A DNA stretch of 64,000 nt from Gammaproteobacteria bacterium (GTDB lineage: Bacteria > Pseudomonadota > Gammaproteobacteria > 21-64-14): positions 1 through 64,000 of the forward strand of contig JALUXX010000036.1 in the NCBI GenBank assembly GCA_027013145.1, in the 5' to 3' direction. The position numbers were made by a program, and so were the translations under genes. Shown here in pieces: positions 11,738 through 22,162 of this stretch; position 1 is the first letter of the stretch; the number at the start of each line of letters is the position of its first letter. The notes under the pieces were generated by a model that saw only the letters and a list, made by a program, of their open reading frames with translations, did no database searches and was not told the DNA's origin.

Positions 11738-12150
11738 AACACCCGCGCACCGAACCCGGCGCGCCCGGGCCCGCCGCCGCGGCGGTCGACCCGGAGGCGC
11801 TGCGCGAGGCGGTCGGCACGGTCCTCGCCGACCTCAAGGCCGTCGACGTCCAGGTCCTCGACGTACGCGGGCTGACGGCGATCGCCGATTACATGATCAT
11901 CGCCGGCGCCACGTCCGACCGTCACGCGCGCGCCCTCGCCGGGCGCGTGGTCGAGCGCGCCAAGGCGCTCGGGGTGCGCCCGCTCGGGGTCGAGGGCGAG
12001 CGCGAGGGGGAATGGATCCTGGTCGATCTGCAGGACGTGATCGTCCACGTCATGCTGGCGCGCACGCGCGACTTCTATCAATTGGAGCGCCTGTGGTCGC
12101 CGGACCACGCACCGGCCCGCCCGCGCGAGGCGCGCGAGCCGGGCGAATGA
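11734..12150 (+). CDS. rsfS: Ribosomal silencing factor RsfS
   Basis: Binds ribosomal protein uL14 and blocks subunit joining when nutrients are short. The 138-residue protein contains the DUF143 core: LADLKAVDVQVLDVRGLTA, IADYMIIAGATSDRHARALA, EGEREGEWILVDLQDVIVHV and DFYQLERLW. The likely start is TTG at 11734, overlapping the nadD stop, with GGAGGGG about 10 bases upstream. This start explains the tight coupling. The N-terminal 20 residues are Pro/Ala-rich and variable. Confidence 0.92.
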   Translation: MKHPRTEPGAPGPAAAAVDPEALREAVGTVLADLKAVDVQVLDVRGLTAIADYMIIAGATSDRHARALAGRVVERAKALGVRPLGVEGEREGEWILVDLQDVIVHVMLARTRDFYQLERLWSPDHAPARPREAREPGE

Positions 12151-12204
12151 ACGCGGCCCGCAGCCCCGCCGGGGCCGTCCCCGCGGGCCGGCGGGAGCGA
12201 AGCC

Positions 12205-12672
12205 ATGCGTCTGCGCCTGATCACCGTCGGCACCCGTGTTCCGGAGTGGATCCGCACCGGGACCGAGGAGTACCGCCGCCGGCTGCCTCCGGAGTGCGCG
12301 CTGGAGGTGGAGGAGATCCCCCCGGGGCGCCGGGCGAAGGGCGCCGATCCGGCGCGCGCGGTCCGGGTCGAGGGCGAGCGGCTGCTCGCCGCCGCGGGCC
12401 GCGCGCGGGTGTGGCTGCTCGACGAGCGCGGCGCGGCCTGGACCACGCGCGAGCTGGCCGGGCGGCTGGCGGGCTGGATGGCCGACGGGCGCGAGGTGGC
12501 GCTCCTGGTCGGCGGTGCCGACGGGCTCGACCCGGCCTGCCGCGCGCGCGCCGAGGGCGTCTGGTCGCTCTCGCGCCTGACGCTGCCGCACCTGCTGGTG
12601 CGCGTGCTGGTGGCCGAACAGCTCTACCGTGCCTGGACGTTGCTCCGCGGGCATCCCTACCATCGCGCCTGA
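12205..12672 (+). CDS. rlmH: 23S rRNA (pseudouridine1915-N3)-methyltransferase
   Basis: SPOUT-family SAM-dependent enzyme that methylates pseudouridine 1915 of 23S rRNA on the 70S ribosome. The product has exactly the family's 155 residues. It begins [16 protein letters not shown], has the SAM-binding knot sequence [11 protein letters not shown] and the C-terminal [20 protein letters not shown], and ends with HPYHRA. It follows rsfS by 54 bp, the order usual in proteobacteria. Confidence 0.96.
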   Translation: MRLRLITVGTRVPEWIRTGTEEYRRRLPPECALEVEEIPPGRRAKGADPARAVRVEGERLLAAAGRARVWLLDERGAAWTTRELAGRLAGWMADGREVALLVGGADGLDPACRARAEGVWSLSRLTLPHLLVRVLVAEQLYRAWTLLRGHPYHRA

Positions 12673-12694
12673 GATCGGCGCGCGGGCGGTGGCG

Positions 12695-13315
12695 GTGAAG
12701 TCCGCCGCCGCGCCGCCGCTCTACCTGGCATCGGCCTCGCCGCGGCGGCGCGAGCTGCTCGCGCAGATCGGCGTGCCCTTCCGCGTCGTCGCCGGCACGG
12801 TGGACGAGCGGCGGTGGCGGGGCGAGGCCGCGGAGGACTACGTGCGGCGCCTGGCGCTGGCCAAGGCGCGGGCCGGGTGGCGCGGGCTCGCCGGGCGCCG
12901 CCCCGGGCCGGTCCTCGGCGCCGATACGGTGGTGGTGCTCGGGGACGAGCTCCTCGGCAAGCCCGCCGGTCGCGAGGAGGCGCTTGCCATGCTCGCGCGC
13001 CTGTCCGGGCGCCGCCACCGGGTGCTGAGCGCGGTCGCCCTGGTGGAGGGCCGGCGCAGCGCCGTGCGTCTGAACGAGAGCCGGGTGAGCTTCCGGCGCA
13101 TCGCCGCCGCCGAGCGGGCGGCGTACTGGGAGAGCGGAGAGCCGGCCGACAAGGCCGGTGCCTACGCCATCCAGGGGCGCGCGGCGGTGTTCGTGCGCCG
13201 CCTGGAGGGCAGCTACTCGGGCGTGATGGGGCTGCCGCTGTTCGAGACCGCGCAGTTGCTGCGAGAATTCGGCGTCGCGCCGTGGGCGGCGCCGGCGGGG
13301 AAGCCCGGGGTATGA
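12695..13315 (+). CDS. maf: Maf-family nucleoside triphosphate pyrophosphatase
   Basis: Hydrolyses non-canonical or pyrimidine nucleoside triphosphates to monophosphates. The 206-residue protein shows [14 protein letters not shown] at the N-terminus, [28 protein letters not shown] and [11 protein letters not shown]. The last motif is typical of the dTTP/UTP-pyrophosphatase branch (YhdE). GTG 12695 is chosen as the start because family members begin just before the LASASPRR motif; GTG 12689 is nearly as good. Its TGA overlaps the ATG of rng, the usual maf-rng pairing. Confidence 0.9.
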   Translation: MKSAAAPPLYLASASPRRRELLAQIGVPFRVVAGTVDERRWRGEAAEDYVRRLALAKARAGWRGLAGRRPGPVLGADTVVVLGDELLGKPAGREEALAMLARLSGRRHRVLSAVALVEGRRSAVRLNESRVSFRRIAAAERAAYWESGEPADKAGAYAIQGRAAVFVRRLEGSYSGVMGLPLFETAQLLREFGVAPWAAPAGKPGV

Positions 13316-14778
13316 GCGAAGAGATCCTGATCAACGTCACGCCGCAGGAGACCCGGGTCGCCCTGGTCGAGAACGGCATGCTCCAGGAACTCTACATCGA
13401 GCGCGAGCGGCGCCGCGGCATCGTCGGAAACATCTTCAAGGGGCGCGTCTCGCGCGTGCTCCCCGGGATGGAGGCGGCGTTCGTCGACGTGGGCCTCGAA
13501 CGCACCGCCTTCCTGCACGCCTCCGACATCCATCCGATCGCCGGCGAGGAGCGCGTCAACGGCGACGTCACCCGCTCCATCAGCCAGCTTCTGCACGAGG
13601 GCCAGGAGGTGCTGGTGCAGGTGGTCAAGGACCCCCTCGGCACCAAGGGGGCACGCCTGACCACGCACATCACGGTCCCGGCGCGCTATCTGGTGTTCAT
13701 GCCCGACGCGCACAATGTCGGGGTCTCGCAGAAGATCGACGACGAGGCCGAGCGCGCGCGCCTGCGCGAGGCCGTGCGCGCACACCTGGGAGAGGGCGAG
13801 ACCGGCGGCTTTATCGTGCGCACCGCGGCCGAGGGGGCGGACGCCGAGGCGATCGGCGCCGAGATGCGCTTCCTGCGCCGGCTGTGGGATTCGATCCGCG
13901 ATCGCGCCGCGCGCGCCGCGCCCGGCACGGTCGTGCACGAGGACCTGCCGCTGGCGCTGCGCGCGTTGCGCGATCTCGCCGCCGGCCAGGTGGAGAAGGT
14001 GCGTATCGACTCGCGCCGCACCTGCGACCGGGCGCTGGATTTCGCCGCGCAGTTCGTGCCGGAGATGGCCGGGCGCATCGAGTACTACCCGGGCGAGCGC
14101 CCGATCTTCGATCTCTACGGCGTCGAGGACGAGATCCAGAAGGCGCTGCAGCGGCGCGTGGACCTTAAGTCGGGCGGCTATCTCATCATCGACCAGCCCG
14201 AGGCGATGACCACGATCGACGTCAACACCGGGGCCTACGTCGGTCACCGCAACCTCGAGGAGACGATCTTCAAGACCAACCTCGAGGCCGCGCAGGCGAT
14301 CGCACGCCAGCTCCGACTGCGCAACCTCGGCGGCATCATCATCATCGACTTCATCGACATGGCGCAGGAGGAGCACCGCCGCCAGGTCCTGCGCGCCCTG
14401 GAGAAGAGCCTCGAGCGCGACCACGCCAAGAACCAGATCTGCGAGGTCTCGCCGCTCGGCCTGGTGGAGATGACCCGCAAGCGTACCCGCGAGAGCCTCG
14501 AGCATGTGCTCTGCGAGCCGTGCCCAACCTGCGGCGGGCGCGGTACGATCAAGACGCCGGAGACCGTCTGCTACGAGATCTTCCGGGAGATCCTGCGTGC
14601 CGCGCGCGCGTTCGACGCCGAGCGGTTGCTGGTGCTCGCCGCGCAGGAGGTCGTCGATCTGCTCCTCGACGAGGAGTCCACCAGTCTCGCCGAACTCGAG
14701 GAGTTCATCGGCAAGCCGGTGCGGCTCCAGGTCGAGGCCCTCTACACGCAGGAGCAGTTCGACGTGGTGTTGATGTGA
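13312..14778 (+). CDS. rng: Ribonuclease G
   Basis: Endoribonuclease that trims the 5' end of 16S rRNA and takes part in mRNA decay. The 488-residue protein (E. coli RNase G has 489) begins [20 protein letters not shown]. It has an S1 domain ([20 protein letters not shown]), the catalytic acidic positions in [12 protein letters not shown] and IIIIDFIDM, and the zinc-link motif CPTCGG with Cys just before it. It lacks the long disordered C-terminus of RNase E. The start overlaps the maf stop (ATGA). Confidence 0.96.
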   Translation: MSEEILINVTPQETRVALVENGMLQELYIERERRRGIVGNIFKGRVSRVLPGMEAAFVDVGLERTAFLHASDIHPIAGEERVNGDVTRSISQLLHEGQEVLVQVVKDPLGTKGARLTTHITVPARYLVFMPDAHNVGVSQKIDDEAERARLREAVRAHLGEGETGGFIVRTAAEGADAEAIGAEMRFLRRLWDSIRDRAARAAPGTVVHEDLPLALRALRDLAAGQVEKVRIDSRRTCDRALDFAAQFVPEMAGRIEYYPGERPIFDLYGVEDEIQKALQRRVDLKSGGYLIIDQPEAMTTIDVNTGAYVGHRNLEETIFKTNLEAAQAIARQLRLRNLGGIIIIDFIDMAQEEHRRQVLRALEKSLERDHAKNQICEVSPLGLVEMTRKRTRESLEHVLCEPCPTCGGRGTIKTPETVCYEIFREILRAARAFDAERLLVLAAQEVVDLLLDEESTSLAELEEFIGKPVRLQVEALYTQEQFDVVLM

Positions 14779-14847
14779 GCGCCCGCGTCCCGCGCGGCGC
14801 CGGACTACGCGTTCACGGCGGTCCCTGACCGGCGCCGGGAGAGACTC

Positions 14848-17800
14848 TTGCGATTGCAGCGGATGCTACGCGGCCTGTGGTATGCGGCGGCGGCGCTGAT
14901 CATTCTGGCGGCGGTCGGGATCGGCTCGGTGCGCCTGCTGCTGCCGTTCGTGCCGCGCTACCAGCAGGCGATCCTCGCGCAGGCGCAGCGCGATCTCGGC
15001 CTGCCGCTGAACTGCGCGCGCATCGACGCGCGCTGGACCGGCCGCTATCCCGAACTCGTCTTCCATCGCGTGACGCTGCACGATCCCGAGGGCAGCGGCG
15101 TGATCCTGCGCGCGCGCGAGGTGCGCCTCGGGCTCGACCTCGCGGCGCTGTTCGAGCGCCGCTTCCGGCCCGTCACCCTGACCATCGTGGCGCCGGTCCT
15201 CTCGCTGGTGCGCGACCCCGACGGGCGCATCCATCCGGCCGGCGTCCCTCCGGGGCACCACTTCTCGCTGCGCGCGCTGCTCGCGCACCTGGGGGCGTTC
15301 GCGCGCGTGCGGGTGAGCGCCGGGGATCTCCTCTGGTGGGATCGGCTGCGCCACGCCGCGCCGGTGCGTTTCTCCTCCGTGCGCATCGACCTGCGCCATA
15401 CGGGCGGCATGCGCGTGTTGCGCCTCGATGCCGCCTTGCCCGCCGCGTTCGGCCGCGCGCTGAGCGTGGCCGCCGAATGGCGCGGGTCGCCGGCGGCCCC
15501 GCTGCAGGGGCGCGGACGATTCTACGTACACGGTACGGATCTCGCGGCGGCGCGCTGGGGCGCCGGGCGCCGCTGGATGGGGCTCTCCGCCGACGCCGGT
15601 CGCGTCGACCTGCTGGCGTGGGGCGGTTGGGATGCGGGGCGGCTGGTCGCGCTCGGGGGGCGCGTGAGCGCACACGATCTGCGCCTCGCGGGACGCGCCG
15701 GCGTGTCCCCCGTGACCCTGCATGAGGCGGACGCGCGGTTCGGGTTCGGTCGCGGGGCGGGCGGGTGGTGGCTGCGGATCGAGGACCTGATCCTGCGCCG
15801 GTCAGGGGATGGCGCTTCCACCGGGGCGCCGGCCGATCTGGCGATCGTGCACGATCCGTCGCCGGGGGGCGGCGCCGGACCCGGCGCCGTCTCGGTGCGG
15901 GCGCGGAACCTGGACCTGGGCGTGTGGACCGCGTTGCTGCGCCGTGCCGCGCTGCCGGCGCCGTGGACACAGCGACTCGACGCGTTGCGCCCCGGCGGGA
16001 CGCTCGCGCAGCTCGCGCTGCGCTATCCGCTCGCCGCCGCGTCCGCGGATCCGGGCCCGGCGGCGCCGACGCCCGCGGCCGGGACGGCCGCGGCCCGGCC
16101 CGCGCCGCGGCTTCCGGCCGCTCTCGCCCTGCGCGCGCGCTTCGCGGGGCTCTCGTTCCGCCCGTGGGGTCGCCTGCCGGGCGCCGCGGGGCTCGACGGG
16201 CGGGTGGACCTCGCCGGCGGGGCCGTGCGGCTCGCTCTCGACAGCCGCGGCGCGCGGCTGGACCTCCCGCGGATGTTCGCCGCGCCGGTTGCGCTCACGC
16301 GCTTGAGCGCGGCGGCGACCTTGCGCCGGCGCGCGGGCGTCGGCTGGGTCCTGCGCACCTCCGAGCTGGCCTTCGCCAACCCGGATCTCGCCGCGCGCGC
16401 GCGCGTGCTCCTGGAGTTTCCGCAGCGGGGCGCGCCGATCGCCGACCTGCAGGTGGACATCGAACGCGGGCGCGTCGCGGCGGTGCGCCGCTACCTGCCG
16501 CTGCACGGGGTCCCGGCGCGCGGGCGCGCGTGGATCGAGCAGGCGCTGACGGGCGGGCGCATCGTATCCGGGCGGGTGCTGTTGCGCGGTCCGCTCGCGC
16601 ACTTCCCCTACGACGCGGCGCAGGGTGTATTCGCGGCGCGCTTCGACGTGCGCGACGTCCCCCTGAAGTACGCACCCGACTGGCCGCGCCTGGAGGCGGT
16701 CGACGGGCAGGTGGCGTTTCGCGGCCGCGCCCTCACGGTTAACGTGACAGGCGGCAAGATCTACGGCGTGGCGGTCACCGGCGCGCAGGCGCACATCCCG
16801 CGCCTGGGCCACGACGAGGAACTCGACGTCGAACTGCACGCGCAGGGGCCGGCGGGCGATCTCCTGCGCGTGCTGCGCGCGAGCCCGGTCGGTGCACGCC
16901 ACGCCGCGCTGCTCGGGGCCCTCGACCTCACCGGTAACGCCGCGCTCGATTTCGATCTGCGTCTGCCGCTCGCCGATGCGCGCGACGAGACCTATACGGG
17001 CAGCGTCGCCTTCTCCGGAGCGACGCTCACGGGCGCCGACTGGGGGCTGCACGTGACCGCGCTGGACGGCGCGCTCGGTTTCGACCGCAACGGCTTCGCG
17101 GCCGATCGCCTCACGGCGCGCGTCGGCGGCACGCCGGTGACGGTTGCGGTGGCGACGCCGGAACCGCAGCGCCTGAGCGTGGTGACCGTACGCGGACGCG
17201 CGGACGCCGCGACGGTGGCGGCGTTCGTCTCCGGCACCCTGGCGCAGCGCTGCAGTGGGGGTACCGACTGGAGCGCGCGCCTGGCCATCCCGTGGCAGGA
17301 ACGCGACGGTCGCCCGCCGCCGGTCGCCATGACGCTGCGCAGCGACCTGCGCGGCCTGGCGCTCGACCTGCCGGCGCCCTTCGGCAAGCCCGCGGCCGTC
17401 GCGCGCGCGCTCGAAGTGCGCCTCGACCTGCCGCGCCGCCCGGACACCCTGCTCCACCTGCGCTACGGCGACCTCGTGGACGCGGCGATCCGGCGCGAGC
17501 GCACCGGGCCCGGCCCCGGCGGGTGGTGGTATGCGCAGCTCTCCGGGCCGGTCGCCGCCGGCCGCGCCTGGATCCCCGAGGTCTATCCCGACGGCCCGCC
17601 CGTGGTGCTGGACCTCGTCCACCTGCGGCTGCCGGCGCCTGCGGCCGGGCGCGGCGCGGCGGCCGGCGCGGTGCCCGATCCGCGCACCCTGCCGGCCCTG
17701 CGCCTCGATGTGACCAAGCTGCGCCTGGGCGACGACGAACTCGGGCGCCTGCGCCTGCGCGCGGTGCGGGTCGCCGACGGCTTGACCCTTCCCGAACTCT

Positions 17801-18600
17801 CGCTCGCCTCCGCCCATCTGCACCTGAAGGGGAGCGGGGCCTGGCTGCGTACCGGCGCGGGGGTCGTGACCCGGTTCCGGGGCACGCTCGAGAGCGACGA
17901 TACCGGCCGCCTCCTCGGCGAGTTCGGCTTCGTCCAGGCGCTCAAGGGTGGCAAGGCCGACGTGTCGATCGATCTGAGCTGGTCCGGTCCGCCCACCGCC
18001 CCGCGCCTGGCCACCCTCAGCGGGACGCTCAAGGGCAAGATCACCGACGGGCGCCTGCTCGACGTCAATCCCGGCGCCGGGCGCATCTTCGGGCTCTTCA
18101 GCCTCCAGGCCCTGCCGCGGCGCCTGTCGCTGGACTTCAGCGACCTCTTCAAGAAGGGATTCAGTTTCGATCGGATCGCGGGGTCGTTCCGCCTGCGCGA
18201 CGGCGAGGCCTACACGAACGACCTGACCATGACCGGGCCCGCCGGGGACATCATCGTCACCGGGCGCACCGGCCTGGTCACGCGCGACTACGACCAGAAG
18301 GTGACGGTGATCCCGGACCTCGGCGGCACCCTGCCGATCGCGGGCACGCTCGCCGGCGGGCCCGCGGTGGGGGCCGCGCTGTTCCTCGCCGAGCACCTGT
18401 TCCGCGGCCCGATCCGCCAGCTCACCCGCTACCGCTACACCGTCACCGGCCCATGGAAAGACCCCGTCGTCACCCGCGTCTCCGGGGGCCTCGGCGGGCT
18501 CCTGCCGGGCCCGGAGGCGCCGCCGGCCGCCAAGGCGGCGGGCGGGGCGAAAGGTCCCCCACAGCCCGCGGCGGGGCCGGGGTCTTCCGGCCGGCCCTGA
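14848..18600 (+). CDS. yhdP: YhdP-family AsmA-like envelope protein
   Basis: Large bridge-type protein of the AsmA/TamB superfamily, implicated in phospholipid movement from inner to outer membrane. The 1250-residue protein has one N-terminal membrane anchor (about residues 10-30), then a very long beta-rich periplasmic part. The C-terminal AsmA-like region includes [39 protein letters not shown] and [19 protein letters not shown], all typical of YhdP. The start is TTG at 14848, preceded by GGGAGAG. It follows rng, as in E. coli. The C-terminus ends in an Ala/Gly/Pro tail. Confidence 0.9.
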   Translation: MRLQRMLRGLWYAAAALIILAAVGIGSVRLLLPFVPRYQQAILAQAQRDLGLPLNCARIDARWTGRYPELVFHRVTLHDPEGSGVILRAREVRLGLDLAALFERRFRPVTLTIVAPVLSLVRDPDGRIHPAGVPPGHHFSLRALLAHLGAFARVRVSAGDLLWWDRLRHAAPVRFSSVRIDLRHTGGMRVLRLDAALPAAFGRALSVAAEWRGSPAAPLQGRGRFYVHGTDLAAARWGAGRRWMGLSADAGRVDLLAWGGWDAGRLVALGGRVSAHDLRLAGRAGVSPVTLHEADARFGFGRGAGGWWLRIEDLILRRSGDGASTGAPADLAIVHDPSPGGGAGPGAVSVRARNLDLGVWTALLRRAALPAPWTQRLDALRPGGTLAQLALRYPLAAASADPGPAAPTPAAGTAAARPAPRLPAALALRARFAGLSFRPWGRLPGAAGLDGRVDLAGGAVRLALDSRGARLDLPRMFAAPVALTRLSAAATLRRRAGVGWVLRTSELAFANPDLAARARVLLEFPQRGAPIADLQVDIERGRVAAVRRYLPLHGVPARGRAWIEQALTGGRIVSGRVLLRGPLAHFPYDAAQGVFAARFDVRDVPLKYAPDWPRLEAVDGQVAFRGRALTVNVTGGKIYGVAVTGAQAHIPRLGHDEELDVELHAQGPAGDLLRVLRASPVGARHAALLGALDLTGNAALDFDLRLPLADARDETYTGSVAFSGATLTGADWGLHVTALDGALGFDRNGFAADRLTARVGGTPVTVAVATPEPQRLSVVTVRGRADAATVAAFVSGTLAQRCSGGTDWSARLAIPWQERDGRPPPVAMTLRSDLRGLALDLPAPFGKPAAVARALEVRLDLPRRPDTLLHLRYGDLVDAAIRRERTGPGPGGWWYAQLSGPVAAGRAWIPEVYPDGPPVVLDLVHLRLPAPAAGRGAAAGAVPDPRTLPALRLDVTKLRLGDDELGRLRLRAVRVADGLTLPELSLASAHLHLKGSGAWLRTGAGVVTRFRGTLESDDTGRLLGEFGFVQALKGGKADVSIDLSWSGPPTAPRLATLSGTLKGKITDGRLLDVNPGAGRIFGLFSLQALPRRLSLDFSDLFKKGFSFDRIAGSFRLRDGEAYTNDLTMTGPAGDIIVTGRTGLVTRDYDQKVTVIPDLGGTLPIAGTLAGGPAVGAALFLAEHLFRGPIRQLTRYRYTVTGPWKDPVVTRVSGGLGGLLPGPEAPPAAKAAGGAKGPPQPAAGPGSSGRP

Positions 18601-18686
18601 GCCGCGTGTGATATTCTGCCGGTATGAACCGCTTCGTGGCGACCCGGTGCCGGCGCGACCCCGGTGCGATCCGGGAGGGCTGATCC

Positions 18687-19547
18687 GTGTCCGGGACGCG
18701 GCGCGTCGCCGCCATCCAGATGGCCTCCGGGCCGCAGGTGCAGGCCAACCTGCTCGAGGCCGGACGCCTCATCGCCGAGGCCGCCGCCGGCGGCGCCGGG
18801 CTGGTCGTGCTGCCGGAGAACTTCGCGCTCATGGGGCTGGAGGAGACCGACAAGGTCGCCCAGCGCGAGCGCGACGGCGCCGGACCGATGCAGGACTTTC
18901 TCGCCCAGCAGGCGAAGCGCCACCGCGTCTGGCTGGTCGGCGGCACGGTCCCGCTGGAGGCGCACGCGGCGGACAAGGTGCGCGCGGCCTGCCTCGTCTT
19001 CGACGCGAACGGGCGTCGCGTCGCGCGCTACGACAAACTGCATCTGTTCGACGTGCGCGTCGTCGCCACCGGCGAGCGCTATACCGAGTCCGAGACCATC
19101 GAACCGGGCGAGCGCACCGTGGTCGTCGATACGCCCTTCGGCCGGCTCGGTCTGGCGGTGTGCTACGACCTGCGCTTCCCGGAGCTGTTCCGCCGCCTCC
19201 TCGACGAGGGTGCGGAGCTGCTCGCGGTGCCCTCGGCCTTCACCGCCGCCACCGGCCGCGCGCACTGGAGCACCCTGGTGCGCGCGCGCGCCATCGAGAA
19301 CCTCTGCTATACGGTGGCCGCCGCGCAGGGCGGCTATCACCTCAGCGGGCGCGAGACCCACGGCGACACGATGATCGTCGACCCCTGGGGTACCGTCCTC
19401 GATCACCTGCCGCGCGGCTCGGGGGTCGTCTACGCCGACCTCGATGTGGATTGGCTGCGCGCGACGCGGCGCAGCTTCCCGGTCGTCGACCACCGCCGCC
19501 TGCACTGCGAACTGCCGCCGGAGCGCGGCACCGGAGCCGGATCATGA
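18687..19547 (+). CDS. Carbon-nitrogen hydrolase, probable deaminated glutathione amidase
   Basis: Nitrilase-superfamily cytoplasmic amidase. The Glu-Lys-Cys triad is visible as E44 ([10 protein letters not shown]), K117 (YDKLHLFDV) and C159 ([12 protein letters not shown]). Length 286 residues and the PENF, KLHLFD and CYDLRFPE sequences place it in the Nit1 branch, whose known activity is repair of deaminated glutathione. The start is GTG 18687. The stop overlaps the tldD start by four bases, the frequent nitrilase-tldD arrangement. Confidence 0.88.
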   Translation: MSGTRRVAAIQMASGPQVQANLLEAGRLIAEAAAGGAGLVVLPENFALMGLEETDKVAQRERDGAGPMQDFLAQQAKRHRVWLVGGTVPLEAHAADKVRAACLVFDANGRRVARYDKLHLFDVRVVATGERYTESETIEPGERTVVVDTPFGRLGLAVCYDLRFPELFRRLLDEGAELLAVPSAFTAATGRAHWSTLVRARAIENLCYTVAAAQGGYHLSGRETHGDTMIVDPWGTVLDHLPRGSGVVYADLDVDWLRATRRSFPVVDHRRLHCELPPERGTGAGS

Positions 19548-20986
19548 GCAATACGCTGGAGATCGCCAAGAGCCGCATCCTCGAACCCTCGGGGCTGGCC
19601 GAGTCCGACCTCGACCGCGTCTTCGGCGGGCTGCTGGGGCCGTCGGTCGACAACGCCGACCTCTACTTCCAGGCCAGCCGCCACGAGTCGTGGTCGCTGG
19701 AGGACGGTATCGTCAAGGAGGGCAGCCACGGCATCGAGCGCGGCGTGGGCGTGCGCGCGATCAGCGGCGAGAAGACCGGCTTCGCCTATTCCGACGAGAT
19801 CGTGCTGCCGGCGCTGCTGGAGGCCGCCCAGGCGGCGCGCGCCATCGCCCGCAGCGGCGGCGAGGGGCGCGTACCGGTGCGCCGCCCGCGCACGGGCAAC
19901 GACCTGTACGCGCCGATCGATCCCATCGGCACCCTGCCGGCGGCCGACAAGGTCGCGTTGCTGCACGCGGTGGACGCCGAGGCGCGGCGCCTGGACCCGC
20001 ACGTGCGCGAGGTCATGGTCAGCCTCGCCGCCGTGCACGACGTGGTGCTGATCGCGGCCGCCGACGGTACCCTGGCCGGCGACGTGCGTCCGCTGGTGCG
20101 CCTCAACGTGACCGTCATCGTCGAGCGCGACGGGCGCCGCGAGCAGGGATCCTACGGCGGCGGCGGGCGTTTCGGGCTGGAGTACTTCACCGAGTCGGAC
20201 CGCGCGCTCGGCTACGCGCGCGAGGCGGTGCGTCAGGCACTGCTGAATCTCGACGCGGTGGCCGCCCCGGCGGGCACCATGACCGTGGTCCTCGGCCCCG
20301 GCTGGCCGGGCGTGCTGCTGCACGAGGCCATCGGTCACGGGCTCGAGGGCGACTTCAACCGCAAGGGTACCTCTGCGTTCAGCGGACGCATCGGCGAGCG
20401 CGTCGCCGCGCCCGGCTGCACCGTCGTCGACGACGGCTCCATCGAGCGCCGGCGCGGGTCGCTCAACGTCGACGACGAGGGCACGCCGACGCAGCGCACC
20501 GTGCTCATCGAGAACGGTATCCTCAAGGGCTACCTGCAGGACAAGCTCAACGCGCGGCTCATGGGCATGGCGCCCACCGGAAACGGGAGGCGCGAGTCCT
20601 ACGCGCACCTGCCCATGCCGCGCATGACCAACACCTTCATGCTTGCCGGTCCGCACGACCCCGCCGAGATCCTCGCCTCCGTCGACCGCGGCCTGTATGC
20701 GGTCAACTTCGGCGGCGGGCAGGTGGACATCACCTCGGGCAAGTTCGTGTTCTCCGCGAGCGAGGCCTATCTGATCGAGAACGGGAAAGTGACGCGCCCG
20801 GTCAAGGGCGCCACGCTCATCGGCAACGGGCCCGACGTACTCACGCGGGTGGCCATGGTCGGCAACGACCTCGAACTCGACGCCGGCATCGGCACCTGCG
20901 GCAAGGATGGGCAGAGCGTACCGGTCGGCGTGGGCCAGCCGACGCTGCGCATCGACGGTTTGACGGTCGGCGGCACCCAGGCCTGA
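19544..20986 (+). CDS. tldD: Metalloprotease TldD
   Basis: Catalytic subunit of the TldD/TldE protease, which degrades unfolded short peptides and matures some modified peptides. The 480-residue protein has the zinc-binding HExxxH motif as HEAIGH at residues 260-265 within [20 protein letters not shown]. It also shows the [21 protein letters not shown] block and the C-terminal [19 protein letters not shown]. Its partner pmbA lies 1.2 kb downstream on the same strand, separated by a small gene and a repeat array. Confidence 0.95.
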   Translation: MSNTLEIAKSRILEPSGLAESDLDRVFGGLLGPSVDNADLYFQASRHESWSLEDGIVKEGSHGIERGVGVRAISGEKTGFAYSDEIVLPALLEAAQAARAIARSGGEGRVPVRRPRTGNDLYAPIDPIGTLPAADKVALLHAVDAEARRLDPHVREVMVSLAAVHDVVLIAAADGTLAGDVRPLVRLNVTVIVERDGRREQGSYGGGGRFGLEYFTESDRALGYAREAVRQALLNLDAVAAPAGTMTVVLGPGWPGVLLHEAIGHGLEGDFNRKGTSAFSGRIGERVAAPGCTVVDDGSIERRRGSLNVDDEGTPTQRTVLIENGILKGYLQDKLNARLMGMAPTGNGRRESYAHLPMPRMTNTFMLAGPHDPAEILASVDRGLYAVNFGGGQVDITSGKFVFSASEAYLIENGKVTRPVKGATLIGNGPDVLTRVAMVGNDLELDAGIGTCGKDGQSVPVGVGQPTLRIDGLTVGGTQA

Positions 20987-21026
20987 TGGGCCGCGGATCG
21001 CCGCCGCGTTGTGGAGGACCACGGCG

Positions 21027-21296
21027 ATGAACGAATCGACGCACGACCACCTGTTCCTGGACGAACGCCCGCTGCCCGCCGTGCGCGGCGAGGGCAACAT
21101 CGTGCAGTGGCACGTCTTCCGCAGCCGCGAGGAGGCCGAGCGCTTCGTCCCGGCGGTGCGCCTCGGTCCCGGCCAGCAGCTCGTCGGCGGACGCTCCAGC
21201 GACAGCATCGGTCCGCTGTGGTGGGTCGGCGTGCGGGTCGACGACCTCGAACGCTGGGGCAACCGGCTCGCGATCAACAAGCACTCCGGCGCCTGA
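21027..21296 (+). CDS. Small conserved-looking protein of unknown function
   Basis: An 89-residue protein, MNESTHDHLFLDERPLPA onward. A GGAGG at 21013-21017 sits 9 bases before ATG 21027, which favours this start over an upstream TTG at 21009. The sequence is acidic at the start, soluble, and contains QWHVFRSREEAERFVPA and GPLWWVGVRVDDLERW. I do not recognise a family. It occupies the tldD-pmbA gap, where many gammaproteobacteria carry yjgA, but it does not look like YjgA. Confidence 0.6.
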   Translation: MNESTHDHLFLDERPLPAVRGEGNIVQWHVFRSREEAERFVPAVRLGPGQQLVGGRSSDSIGPLWWVGVRVDDLERWGNRLAINKHSGA

Positions 21297-21318
21297 CCCC
21301 GCCCGCACGACGTCCCGC

Positions 21319-21942
21319 CGACGCCGTCGAACGAACCGGCGTGGTTCGAATCATGCGTCGCAGGCGGGCCGAGGCCCGCCCTACGGATGTTCCTGCGGGC
21401 CGTGAATCATCGGGTAGGGCTGGGCTTGCCCGGCCGACGTCGCCGAATGAACCGATGTGGTTCGGACCATGCGCCGCAGGCGGGCCGAGGCCCGCCCTAC
21501 GGACGCCCCGCCGGCGTGTGAATCATGAGGTAGGGCCGGGCTTGCCCGGCCGACGTCGCCGAATGAATCGATGTGGTTCGGATCATGCGTCGCAGGCGGG
21601 CCGAGGCCCGCCCTACGGATGTCCCTCCGGCGTGTGAATCATGGGGTAGGGCCGGGCTTGCCCGGCCGACGCCGCCGAATGAACCGATGTGGTTCGGATC
21701 ATGCGTCGCAGGCGGGCCGAGGCCCGCCCTACGGATGTCCCTCCGGGGCGTGAATCATCGGGTAGGGCCGGGCTTGCCCGGCCGACGTCGCCGAATGAAC
21801 CGATGTGGTTCGGACCATGCGCCGCAGGCGGGCCGAGGCCCGGCCTACGGATGTCCCTCCGGGGCGTGAATCATCGGGTAGGGCCGGGCTTGCCCGGCCG
21901 GCGTCGCCGAATGAACCGATGTGGTTCGGATCATGCGTCGAA
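21319..21942. repeat. 116-bp tandem repeat array (about five copies)
   Basis: The marker GATGTGGTTCGGA (first copy degenerate) begins at 21338, 21454, 21570, 21686, 21802 and 21918, an exact 116-bp period. Each unit holds two palindromes: GCGGGCCGAGGCCCGC and CCGGGCTTGCCCGG. Units differ at only a few positions, so amplification is recent. The ORFs that run through it are repeat-generated and are not genes. Single, more diverged copies of the same unit occur at 34101-34200 and 48190-48290. Confidence 0.95.
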
Positions 21943-21950
21943 CGTTGACA

Positions 21951-22023
21951 GGGGTCGGAGTCACCGCCCGTAGGAAACCGTTTCGGGGTCCCGCCGGTGC
22001 GTAGGGGCGGTGACTCCGACCCC
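21951..22023. repeat. 73-bp element with perfect 19-bp inverted ends (GGGGTCGGAGTC family)
   Basis: GGGGTCGGAGTCACCGCCC (21951-21969) and its exact reverse complement (22005-22023) flank a 35-base centre. The same type of element occurs at 32840, 32935, 33831, 33925, 34024 and 34239. It directly follows the 116-bp array and lies upstream of pmbA. Confidence 0.85.
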
Positions 22024-22162
22024 TCGCACCGCGGCGACCCTGGAGAAACATCCCCCACACCCGCGCACCGCCGAATCAGGCTTGCCCCGCCGCCCAGGTT
22101 TCGTTCCAATACCCGGGCGGCCGCCGCCGCCGCCGACCCGACCCCGAGGAGAACCGCCGCCC

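Noticed and set aside
21319-21942. CRISPR array
   Set aside because: Units are 116 bp and nearly identical along their whole length, with no short conserved repeat separated by unique spacers; no cas gene is present.
21340-21973. Several plus-strand ORFs of 60-208 codons in the tldD-pmbA gap
   Set aside because: Their repeated peptides (GRAGLARPTSPNEPMWF type) are direct products of the 116-bp tandem repeat, and all three frames are similarly open.
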